Of a stretch of 64,000 bases of DNA, positions 1 to 9,584 are shown one piece after another. The notes under the pieces were generated by a model. That model saw only the letters and a program-made list of their open reading frames with translations, was not told where the DNA came from and ran no database searches. The translations under genes and the position numbers were made by a program. Positions within the stretch are counted from its first letter, which is position 1, and the number at the start of each line of letters is the position of its first letter. Source of the stretch: Agapanthus africanus (lineage: Eukaryota; Streptophyta; Magnoliopsida; Asparagales; Amaryllidaceae); contig CM057337.1 of assembly GCA_030015575.1 (NCBI GenBank), forward strand, positions 295,702,044 through 295,766,043. Direction: 5' to 3'.

Positions 1-1428
1 GTATTTTTGATTGAGTAGTGAGGAGGTTGAGGTGGTGGAGGCAGGAGGGCAGCCAAGTTAGGAGAAGGGGGGAAAATGATGAAGAGAATAAGGGGAAAAC
101 AAATGGGAGCCTTGGTCAAATGACCCCTCACCTTTCTCACTCTTCTCTCTCTTGCCCATACCCATATCTTTAGCCTATTTCTTTTTCTTTTTCTTTATCA
201 CTTCATCTCATTTAAAACAAAGGCATTCATGAAAAAAGAAAAAAACATGGTAGAAAAATGTAACAATTGTGTAATATGACATGGTGCATGTCACATGCAC
301 AAAACACCATCAATGTGTGATTAGTGAACATTAATCAAGTTTAGGATATACTTGTCTATAATTAATTATAAAAATTTATAATTTTCCTAAATCACATAAA
401 TCCTTCCAAAAATCACCATTCAATTTAATTCTCCAACATTTTCCAAACTATCGGTATATAATTATACTACATCATTAATCTATTCATAATATTTATTATT
501 TCAATTATATAAATTCCCAAAAATAATATTTTATTTTTCTGAAATGTACACTTTGAGAAGCTAGGGTTTTTCATGAGTTGCCCAAATGAGGTATAATTCC
601 TTTCATTTAGTTTAGGTTTAGTTTCTTGCACCCTAATTCAGTTTAGAATGTGATTTGGTTAGGGTATATGATATTTGGAAAATTCAAGAAAAGGGTTTAG
701 GTGATTGTGTGGACTTGGGTTATTCAGTGGCTGTTCTAAGGCTATAGAGATCGATTTCCTAACATGGAAATGTGAATAGAAACTAAAATACGGACTTAGA
801 GATAATCTCGTGTCGGTTTTGTGAGGTATTGTGTGCCTACAGGGAATCTGGGATGACCTGAGATCTTTACGAGAAAAACTAGCAACTCAAGAGACCAAAT
901 TAGACCAATAGGAAACCACCCTGAGAAGACGAACCACAACGGAGCACACATGGCCGAGCAGGCCGGTTTTCTGGGCATTGTGGCCGGCCAAATTTTAGTA
1001 TCTGGTGTCTAGGTTTGATCTGTAGCTCACTTACTCTATATACAACACCCTATACTTGCCAGTTTTGTTCCAATTGGCCAGAACCAAAATCTCGGAGCAC
1101 ATGGTGGTGTTTTTGGCTATGTTTTCTGTATTTTGGAATTCTTAATTTTAGTATTTGATATTTTATTGGGTCGTTAGATGTTTGTATGTCAACGACGAGG
1201 GTAGTTTGGTTGTTTTTGCATGCGTAGGCTATAGGTTTTAACCTATGAGCGCACCGTGTGCCGTATTGGTTTTCTGGATTCGATTTTAATAGCATTGCGA
1301 CTATGTATTTATTGTAGGTACCTTCACGTGGATTCAGAGACGACGGCGCATGACGTCATCGACTTCGACAAGTAAGGATCAAGGTGAGTAGATTTATATC
1401 TACAGGGGGAGTCGGGTGCATGGCGTAT
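1..1428 (+). mobile_element. Element C: gypsy-type LTR, first segment (cut by window start and by element A)
   Basis: Non-coding LTR sequence related to the 5' LTR of element E (37607-44020). The clearest match is the stretch with CACGTG, TGACGTCA, a GTAGAT-TTAT-ATCTAC hairpin (1388-1403) and TGGCGTAT (1421-1428), which corresponds to 39015-39128 in E. The left end lies outside the window; by comparison with E about 400 bp are missing. The sequence resumes at 22313 after element A; the 5-bp repeat CGTAT (1424-1428 and 22308-22312) marks that insertion. Short open frames here have no recognisable product. Whether C is a solo LTR or one LTR of a longer element cannot be seen. Confidence 0.75.
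1347..1403 (+). promoter_or_regulatory. Putative bZIP sites and hairpin in LTR of element C
   Basis: ATGACGTCAT (1350-1359) is a perfect 10-bp palindrome carrying the TGACGTCA core bound by plant bZIP factors, and a CACGTG G-box lies just upstream (1326-1331). They are followed by the perfect hairpin GTAGAT-TTAT-ATCTAC (1388-1403). The related LTR of E keeps CACGTGACGTC (from 39018) and the same hairpin (39087-39102). Conservation in two diverged LTRs hints at regulatory use; binding is inference. Confidence 0.4.
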
Positions 1429-3641
1429 TGTAGGGTTCCTAGGCACACTAATGATGTCTCACAAGGCATCAACCATGCCAATTTCAAATTTTTCCGGTGC
1501 CGAGAAACCCTAACTAGATCGTTGACTAGAGTTTAGGCAAAACTACAAGCTACTAAACTGCTTTAGTACTAAGTGAACGGAAATACAACCTTTGTAGATC
1601 CGGTCCTCCACCTCCATAGCTCCGTGACGATGTCCCTTCGCTGCGATCATCTGATCCCGGGCTCTAGTGTTGATTTCATCGAAGAAATGATCGGGCTAGG
1701 TCGTCGACATCGATGCCGAAGATAATCTACATCGAGGCAACACAAGATCAAGCTCCAACTTCACCAAGTCATGAAACTTGTGAAGAAAACACCCTATACT
1801 ACTTGGCAAGTGGTAGAGGATGAAGAAATAGGAAGTGGGTTCACTTTGGATTTGGATTTCTCACACTTTTTCTCAAGTCACCATTAAAGGATGCAAGGTT
1901 TTCTTCATCTTGAAGAAGAAGAAGAAGAAGAAAAGAATATGATAAGAAATATTGAAAAATAGAAAATAATTCATTTTTATCATATAGCAACCATGGTCAA
2001 GTGTAGAGAATAAACTAGGGTTAGGTTTAATGGTTAGGTTAAGGCTAAGAAACAAAATGGTCAAAGCTTCAAAGCTTCAAGAAGTTTCAAGAAAGAAACA
2101 AAAATAGCCACCATTTTATTCTTGCCAAAATAAATGAATAAAAGAATAAATAAATGATTAAATAAATTAAATATAAACCTTAACCATTAACCTAAACCCA
2201 TGGTTTAAAGTACACACTTCCAAGTTTGCATGTATCATCAAATATGAAACAATCTTGTGCACAAAAATATATCACATATACAATGTGCACAAACAAGTGA
2301 GAAAAATATCTTAAGTGAACCAATATTAGTTAATGTAAAGTAATATATCAAATATATAATTATACATTAAATCATTAAATCAACACTTGATTTAACGATC
2401 CGGTCATATCACATATGACCGACTAATATCGAATGTATCGACTTATCGAATCAATCCTTGATTCGATAACTAAGTTATATCGCATACAACCAATCGATAT
2501 ATTCATCGCAAGAATAGAATACGGTATCACATACATGCATTATTCTCGGTCCCGCACATATCTCATATGCGCTCCTATTTCGTTTCGCTTGAGCCAGGAA
2601 ATCTCTGTGTCGGACTCTAAAGACTCGTCAATACGCCGGCAGCAGGTGATGATCATATCAAACACCCACAAGCCGCAAGCAGTCTGCTAAACGTAACGGC
2701 CACCCGGGTATTGAGCGATCAGAAGATCGACGAGCAAGCCCGCTCACACTCCTGTGAATCCAACCAGTAACACTTACCGTACAGTCCGGTCTGATCGTCT
2801 GATATGTCGCATATCTCGCTTAGGGGTGGTAAACGTCAGACCCCAGTAGCTCGATAAGTCGTGTCGATATGAGGTCTATAACAGTTCGAGATACGACTGA
2901 TAACACTTACCAGTAAATCTCAGCAACACTGGCCAGGGATTTCCGGTTATAGCCAATCGAACACAGCGCAACATCAACTCCCTATACCGGGAGAGACGAA
3001 TCCCCTCCTATCGCTCATTGCCTCCATGTGATTCAGGACTGTACCCAAAAACCACCATTTTGCACACCCTCTTGGACGTGGTAAGGTGGAAATCAAAGCA
3101 CAGTGGGAATCACACAAGACTCTATGACGATCTCGGGTCTACAGACTAACTTGTACCAGTGTCACCAGAGAACTGCCATCTGACATAAGGTATAATACCA
3201 TCTGGGAGTTCTCGGCGAGTCCGTCTTGTGTACCCAGTCTCTACTGAGCATCCGTATATCCTCTCTGATGTCAAATACCAATGGATATGGGATCATCCAT
3301 CGCCCATCTGTATAGGTCGAGAAGGTATACACTAGTCTACTCTTGTATATCGATGCCCCGTCTCGATATACCCACGACTAGGGACCTTGAAGGATGTAAT
3401 TATAGACTACCATGTCCCCACTAGTATGATCCGCATCGTAGTCCAGGTAGTCAAGTACACATCCTAAAGGCTTTACCAACATGTAACAGCGAGACAATCA
3501 GTATATACGTTAAGGTACAGAGCAACCAGATAGCATACTATCATGTCGAGCAAGAAAGTCCTCCCTATATACGTCCCAGCATCCACTACAATGTACATCC
3601 AATGTGCAGTAATGGCCTCTAGGGCATATATATAACTAACA
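1429..3641 (-). repeat. Element A 3' LTR (left)
   Basis: Starts TGTAGGG and ends CTAACA, 2213 bp, the same length as the rejoined right LTR. It contains a (GAA)n run near 1913-1932. Between 2401 and 2813 there is a series of small hairpins, mostly with three-base loops, such as CGGTCATAT-CAC-ATATGACCG (2401-2421) and a 12-bp perfect stem with loop TCC (2443-2469). The part from about 2590 to 3430 is recognisably conserved in the LTRs of B and D. On the minus strand TCTATAATTACATCC (around 3393-3407) sits where B and D have a TATA-like motif. Confidence 0.93.
2401..2813. repeat. Series of short hairpins with three-base loops in LTR A
   Basis: Read directly: CGGTCATAT-CAC-ATATGACCG (2401-2421); TTATCGAATCAA-TCC-TTGATTCGATAA (2443-2469); GTTATAT-CGC-ATACAAC; GTAT-CAC-ATAC; GCACATAT-CTC-ATATGCGC with one mismatch; GATATG-TCG-CATATC. 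The matching part of LTR B instead has GTCGCA/TGCGAC twice (12787-12804, 12807-12824), and LTR D has GCCATAT-CTCC-ATATGGC (24896-24913). Position and hairpin form are kept while the sequences are not. Confidence 0.6.
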
Positions 3642-3655
3642 ATCTCCCACTTGCA
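3642..3655 (-). promoter_or_regulatory. Polypurine tract of element A
   Basis: On the minus strand the bases directly before the 3' LTR read GTGCAAGTGGGAGAT followed by TGTTAG. This is the usual plus-strand priming tract of plant copia elements and fixes the minus orientation. Confidence 0.85.
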
Positions 3656-5110
3656 CTAGGGCCATCTGTAGCAGTGGTTGTAGTATCTCATACTCAACCA
3701 TCCCATAAAAGTCTCTCTCTGGGAATAGGCCTTTGAGTGGATCCGCCGTATTATCCTCTGAGTCTGCTCTCCTATCCTCGATCACCCTGGAGATCAAATA
3801 TCTCCATGATCAGGTGATGTTGCCTCAAAATACGTCTGGGTCACTGATGGGACCACGGTTCCTGGGCCAAAGCCACACTTCCATTGTCACGCAATGGTAG
3901 GAACCTAGTTCATCTCATGAACCAATATACACCCAAACTGCCTCTTTGGTAGCATCTTAAGTAGCGATGTATCCAGCCTTTATCGTCTAGTTTGCCACGG
4001 TATCTAGCTTGGAACTCTTCCAACATACCGTTCCTTTACTGAGGGTAAAGACAATGCCTGTGACTGACATTCAGTCGTCTTTATCACCCTGGAACCTTTC
4101 CAGTGATTCTCCCCAGGATCAATTGATACCATCTCAATACAACTATTGAGAATCCTAGCATCAATTTACATCTATCTCATAGATGAAAACTCAGGATTTA
4201 GGAGGTATCAATTTGATCCTATTTGGAGAATCCTTGTGATAGGCGGAGATTGACCAAGCGTAGCATAGGAAACTCCTTCCCTATCAAGAGTATGCCATCT
4301 ACGTACTCTACGAGGATCACCACCATACTCCCTACTACCTTTTTGTATATACAAGGTTCATCTACCATTTTGATGATGTCAAACTGTTTGACTAACACAT
4401 CAAAACCGACGTTCCAACTCCGCGATGCCTGCTTTATCGCATAAAACATCTTGCTCGCGTTTCCGCTGCTCCCACTGTCCACAAGGCCCTCTGGCTGTGT
4501 ACTTATAGATGCACTCTTCTTAAATATCACTTAGAAAAGCAGTCATGGCACCCAACCGCCAGATCACGTAGTCATGGTATGTAGCCGTGGCAAGTAGGAT
4601 CTGGATGGATTTAAGCATAGCTACTTAGAAAAGGTTTCATCATAATCCAGGCCTGATCAATGATGCAGACTTTTAACAAGTCTAGCTTTGAATGTCTCAA
4701 CTTTTCCATGTACACCAAGTAATCTTCTCAAGATATACTTGCTCCTGATGGGGATTTAACCCTTCAGATAAAGCAACTAAAGTCCATACTTTGTTGGTGT
4801 ATAAGGATTCCATCTCAGATCGCTAAGCATCCAGCCATTCTTACAGAGTCCCACTCTTGATGGCCAGCTCGAAACTAGTCGGGTCATCATCTCAAGATTC
4901 AATCCTCGTTCCCACTGTCATCGAGAAACCAAAGTATCTCTCAGGCGGATGAGGAACCCTACCAGATCGGCGGAGAGGCTGAGGTTCGTTGGTATCTACT
5001 GAATCCTTTGGTTCTACCAAATCATCTGCTGTAGTTTGTATAGCTGGAACCTTTCCAGTTGTACATAATAGACCTTGCCTTGAGCTTGTCCGGATTTTGC
5101 TTTTAGACAT
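3656..5110 (-). pseudogene. Element A degenerate reverse transcriptase/RNase H region
   Basis: Reverse transcriptase remnants that align with element B. The best piece (4219-4530) keeps the words QASRSWN, DEPCIYKK and VEYVDGILLIG; the catalytic YVDD box is changed to YVDG. Upstream in the sense direction, 4892-5110 keeps the linker between integrase and reverse transcriptase, ending PPERYFGFSM. Frames change several times and stops are frequent, so no enzyme can be made. RNase H sequence towards 3656 is scarcely recognisable. Confidence 0.8.
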
Positions 5111-5960
5111 AGGCCGGACAACCCCAAATCTTAACTAACTTAAGATATGGGCTCTTCCCTTTCCATATCACATATGAAGTGGTAGGCAACTGATTTGATC
5201 GGAACCTTATTCAATAGGTATGCAGCTTCTCAAGCGCATAACTCCCAAATAGGTAACTCAGTAGTACTCATCATAGAGCACACCTTATCATATAGGGTGT
5301 GATTGCTCCGCCCCGATATACCATCGTGCTATGGTGTATTCGGAGGAGTAATGCTGAGAGAGAATCTCATTCTCCATTAGAATAGTCCAGGAATTCCGTG
5401 CTCAAGTATTCTCCTCCTTGATCACATCAAAGGACATAATACTTTTACCCGTATTTTGGTTCTCTACTTCTAACTTATATTCTGTGAATATCTCAAAAGG
5501 TTCGGACTTGTGTTTCAACAGGAACATATGTCTGAATCTTGAGAGATTATCCGAGAATGTAATGAAATACAAAGAGCCGGTCTTGGCATGTGTAGACAGG
5601 GGACCTTCATACATCAGCATCTATCAATCCCAAAAGTTCACTAACTCTTTCTCTATTTCCAGTAAACAGAGCTATGGTCATTTTATCTTTGTGACATGAC
5701 TGGCAACTTTCATATGATGTAAATTCAAACTGATTTAAATATGCATCTAAATGTAACTTTAGCTAGTCAGGTCACATTGATCTGACCTAGTCTACAATAC
5801 CTCAAGAAGGATTCGTTCATTTCTGAACTCTTCCTCTTGTGTGTGTTCCGTATACTAAGAACTGTAGTTTGATTTATAACATCAATGCTTTAGATAACTT
5901 GCCTGAACCAATCAACTTTTGATAAATGAAATGTTCAAAACATTATCCAACAATACAAAA
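5111..5960 (-). pseudogene. Element A degenerate integrase region
   Basis: The piece at 5402-5620 reads FITFSDNLSRF and FLLKHKSEPFEIF, matching the catalytic core of integrase in element B (FITFTDDFSRY, FLMKH). One of the paired aspartates is replaced by asparagine. Flanking sequence matches the integrase of B only in patches and is full of stops and frameshifts. Confidence 0.7.
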
Positions 5961-6051
5961 TTTTATCATTTCTTTGCTAATAAAGAGACTGATATGATTT
6001 TGTATATCAGGTTCGGTATCTAATAACATTTGTTCAGAATCAATGTACTGA

Positions 6052-6396
6052 TCATAAAGGGTGACAGTGACCAACAGACTTGGCTGCAACACTTGCCCCG
6101 TTTTCTGTCTCATGAAACTTATCACCCGTTATCAGTTCTCTACCTTTCCGTAGTCCAATGTAACAGATTACATATCTGGGATCCTTATCCGGTATCAAAT
6201 ACCAAGGACATAGAGGATATTGAGAAACAGTTCTGTGTAACGAACACACCCAAAGATGATGCATCATATGCACATTCCTCGTTTGGGCGGCACGGGAAAT
6301 CTGGTATTCCCCAATTTCCTGCTCTGTCTTATAACATTTATAAGTTGGAGCGGGACCAACGTTCCCCAGCTTAGTATAACAAGCCGGTTCGGTCAA
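6052..6396 (-). pseudogene. Element A remnant of gag end and protease
   Basis: This frame reads PTYKCYKTEQEIGEYQISRA, which sits where element B has its zinc knuckle but has lost the CX2CX4HX4C spacing. It is followed by a decayed protease stretch ending in PDKDPRYVICYIG; element I keeps DTGSGSQICNLL at this place. Sequence then passes straight into the leader near 6410-6440, so roughly 700 bp of gag present in B are absent. Element I has the same junction, which dates the deletion before both insertions. Confidence 0.65.
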
Positions 6397-6877
6397 TACA
6401 TCTGTATTATTATCTTGATTAAGGCGTGATTTGGTCGATACCTGGAGAGAGAGAGAGAGAAGAAAACACTCAGCGTATGCTCTTGCAAGATCAGATTGGT
6501 TATTATTTTATCTAATCAGGATGGCTCCCACTGTTTTTATCAAATCTTCCTTCAAACCCTAAAAGGAAAGACTAGCCGGGATTAATTACACGCTACAAGT
6601 TCGCCAATCTTTCAGCCAGGCCAGTGTCGGTACTTTGAGGGAGATCCCCCATGCTTTCGCACGAACCTAATTAATGTAAACCTCGTTTTCCCAAAGGCGT
6701 AACCTCGTTGACACCTTTCTAGACACCTACTTGATCGGCTAATTGTAATGTGTAAAACTCTCCCAGGAGTAAAAATTACTCGCAGTAGGTATCGGGATCC
6801 AACTATCTCATAGAAGGTATGCAATCTCATTGCAAATTTCAACACTTGAAATTCTCGATAATTTTGCCCCTAGCGTC

Positions 6878-7086
6878 CTATGACCTTGACGCAGGCCAAT
6901 AAACCATAGTGCGCTAGTCAAGTTCAACCCGTCATTTCCTGATTGAATTAAAGCCACCCGCACGACCCTTGACGCAGGCCAACAAAGTCGCACGACTACC
7001 CTAATCCAATCTGCATCATATGCATAAGCAGATAAATACGAGCTAGCTACCGCACACTACGCCTTGACGCAGGCCAACAAACGTAG
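6878..7086 (-). ncRNA. Triple stem-loop module of element A leader (core GCAG)
   Basis: Three stem-loops: CTATG/CATAG (6878-6882, 6905-6909), CGAC/GTCG (6963-6966, 6987-6990) and CTACG/CGTAG (7057-7061, 7082-7086). The stems differ, but the loops of copies 2 and 3 are identical (CCTTGACGCAGGCCAACAAA on the plus strand) and copy 1 differs only at its edges. All three share the core GAC-GCAG-GCC. Elements B, D, F and I have the same module with other cores. Function unknown. Confidence 0.75.
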
Positions 7087-7225
7087 CACGAATACTAACT
7101 ACTACTTATCTGAAATGACGGAGGGCTACGACAGGTTTTTCTGAAAACCTATTGCGTAATGAACTTGATATCGTTGTAGAATCAAATAATTTTAAAATGG
7201 AGTGTTTTGAGGCTTTTCTAGTTTT

Positions 7226-7466
7226 GCTAAAGGGGTCACTCCCGGTGAAGGGATCGTCGGCCCTTTCCTCGTCGAATGAGGTGCGGGATATATCATATAT
7301 ATCGCCGTGCAAAGCAGAAACTATAGAAGCAATCAAAAGACAAACCGAGAGTTGTAGCGTCTGCCTTTTATTTCTAAAGGAGTCACTCCCGGTGATGGGA
7401 TCTCGGCCCTTTCCTTATCGAATAAGGTGCAGGATGTTCTACAAGGAACACCTCGATGCAAAGCAA
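7226..7466 (-). repeat. Two direct repeats of about 147 bp in element A leader
   Basis: Copies start at 7226 and 7373, each with AGTCACTCCCGGTGA or a near match and ending near a GCAAAGCA motif. Each holds two small hairpins. The first is CCTC-GTCGAAT-GAGG in copy 1 and CCTTAT-CGA-ATAAGG in copy 2. The second is GATATAT/ATATATC in copy 1 and TGTTC/GAACA in copy 2. The stems change together, so pairing is kept. Confidence 0.7.
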
Positions 7467-7631
7467 GAACTGTAGCTGCCTGTTTTTGAAAATTCGATTC
7501 CACAACATCTTAGGTTTCTTTTATTTCATTAATCACATTAATGAAGTCCCATCATTTAAGCACCTAAACATCACAGATAAATACGACGTACACTTATGCC
7601 ATCCGCATTCGCCTCGATGTCCCCTCGTGCA

Positions 7632-7654
7632 CCGTTAGGTTAGGTAACTAACGG
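7632..7654 (-). ncRNA. CCGTTAG/CTAACGG hairpin of leader A
   Basis: Perfect 7-bp stem (7632-7638 with 7648-7654) around a 9-base loop, followed by a conserved GAGCGGGG...CTAGCGCG stretch. It is present in F and I with the same stem and in B and D with a shortened CGTTAG/CTAACG stem. Confidence 0.55.
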
Positions 7655-7810
7655 CAGAGCGGGGCAGGGCTAGCGCGGGTGTAAAATATAAGTAACGCCC
7701 ATATAATATATCATATATACTATATATAGTATTTATCACAGAACATCAAATGATCACATCACAGATATCGCAGCAGAAGAATCATATGAAATATTGGATA
7801 TACTAGGACG

Positions 7811-7846
7811 TCCGTGTTTTTAATACGAGCCAGTATAAAACACGGA
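7811..7846 (-). ncRNA. GAGCC-loop hairpin of leader A
   Basis: TCCGTGTTTT (7811-7820) pairs with AAAACACGGA (7837-7846), and inner ATAC pairs with GTAT, leaving the apical loop GAGCCA (7827-7832; TGGCTC on the element's sense strand). B, D, F and I have hairpins at the same leader position with different stems and a GAGCC or GAGTC loop, all followed by CGGTCG and then a GATAGCC or AATAGCC motif. Confidence 0.75.
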
Positions 7847-9336
7847 TTTCACGGTCGTGATGAATAGCCATTCACAAACCTCTAGACCCCTACGAGAGCG
7901 GCAAGCAACCCTACCAATTCTAGAGTTAGGAGATCCGGACTCGACTCCTCGAGTTGGTCTCCCACTGGACTCCAGAACCCGGTTACTTGTGCCCTCCTCC
8001 TTGGGTCTATCCTAGTGCGGAAAAGTAAATAATATACAAAAGGTGACATCTTCCGCAACCTGGAAGTGCCCCAATAAAAGAATATTACATACAAGTTTTT
8101 ACATGAATGAAAATGAAAAACACTCATCTTACATAAAAAAAACCCGTCTATTCAAACACGACGATCCAATATAACATATCCAGCAACACAAAACAACACA
8201 TGTCATCAACGTAAGTAAGTATGCGCATCCCAATTGTCGTTGACATATAGCAACGAAACCGGCGATATCACATATTACACTTACGGTCAAAGAAAAGAAA
8301 GTGTAAAACTACAACAGTTGGAATCCGCAACTTCTTTAGACATCGCATGCCTAATCAAATGAATTCCTTAGACATCACATGCCTAACAATTATAAACCCC
8401 GCATTTTAGTATCATTATCGAAAACTCTTTTCAATATCAAGTCGGGCAATTCAGCAAGATTCCCGACATCCTGATTGAATGCTCGTCGCAAACTTTAGTA
8501 GACGGCTGCACCCCTGACACCGTCGACGAAGTGCACTAAGGCGGAACACCGCTACCGCGAGCACCCGAACGGATGCTTTCGGCGACGGGGTTCTCCTACA
8601 GTCACTTGGTCGGGGCTATGGGGTGTAGCTGTCTATTAAGTTTACCGGCGAGTATCCGCGTACGCTACGTGAATGCGACGGACTTTTGATCGCATCAAAA
8701 TTCCGTGGCAACCGATCAAGTGAGACTAAACCGCTAGATTTATAACATTCATTCAGTTATCACATAACTACTTGTGAATTCCAATTATTGTATCACATTC
8801 CAGATAAACAGAAAATGTTAAACTTTCCGATCGAACAATCAAACACCCAAGTTTTCCCGAAACAACTCAACACATGAAATAAGTTTAAAAACATTCACTT
8901 CATGCCTCAGTACCAATGGTCTAGCCGTAGAAGGGTCGAGCCAACGCCTCACATGTGGCACGCCGTAATGCCCCAAACCCTAAGGTTCAAAGGGCAGTTC
9001 AAGACGGTCACATAATCGAGTTAAGGTTTGTTGTCTTCTAGAGCGACCATCGCGTTACTTGCATTACTTAGAACGTCTTTAAACCACGAAAAAATCCAAC
9101 ACTTGGAAATTTCGCGACAGGGGAAAAAGTGGGTATTTATATCCGGTCGAACTTTTTAACATATTCTAAAATTATCCGGAAAAGATTACGAATTTAAAAA
9201 TTCCGATCGAAACAACGACTACAAAATAAACCCCAAAATACTCAACACTTGAGTCAGTATTAAAAAATACCCAAAAAACTGCAGGAATAACTATTGATAT
9301 TACTGTACAGAAACCCGTCCCTAATTCCCAATTCTT

Positions 9337-9384
9337 GCCGCGGAACCGCAGCAAATGGGGGGTCATTGCCGCGGTTCCGCGGCC
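9337..9384. repeat. GC-rich inverted repeat near PBS of element A
   Basis: Arms GCCGCGGAACCGCAGC (9337-9352) and GCCGCGGTTCCGCGGC (9368-9383) are inverted relative to each other with one mismatch. They lie about 200 bp from the PBS in AT-rich surroundings. D has the same motif at the same place, B a related one, and the LTRs of the unrelated element H carry it with similar flanking sequence. Confidence 0.7.
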
Positions 9385-9570
9385 ATGTAGAGGATTTAGG
9401 GGCACGTTTTTTTTATGGTAATTCATATAAAACCCTGCTGAATTTTTTAAGCATTTTTAATATGGAAAAATCCCAGATTTTGAAAAATGTACAGAGAGCG
9501 ATTTGTTTTGTCGATACCGGGTTCGATCGGGGTTTTAACTTCGTAAACACGTCGCCTAAAGCTCTAGCTA

Positions 9571-9583
9571 GGCTCTGATACCA
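9571..9583 (-). promoter_or_regulatory. Primer binding site of element A (initiator tRNA-Met)
   Basis: On the minus strand it reads TGGTATCAGAGCC, complementary to the 3' end of plant initiator tRNA-Met, one base inside the 5' LTR that starts at 9585. Confidence 0.92.
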
Positions 9584-9584
9584 C

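Larger units (their letters stand above)
6435..9570 (-). other. Element A untranslated leader (structured)
   Basis: About 3.1 kb between the PBS and the gag remnant with no credible coding frame. It carries conserved modules shared with the leaders of B, D, F and I. In sense order these are a GC-rich inverted repeat (9337-9384), a hairpin with GAGCC loop (7811-7846), a CCGTTAG/CTAACGG hairpin (7632-7654), two direct repeats (7226-7466) and three stem-loops (6878-7086). A long leader is known for BARE-1-type elements; the structures are read from inverted repeats and have not been folded by computer. Confidence 0.75.

Noticed and set aside
9571-9583. Possible tRNA-derived sequences near the LTRs
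   Set aside because: Only the 11-18 bases of the primer binding sites match tRNA; no cloverleaf or internal promoter boxes are present.
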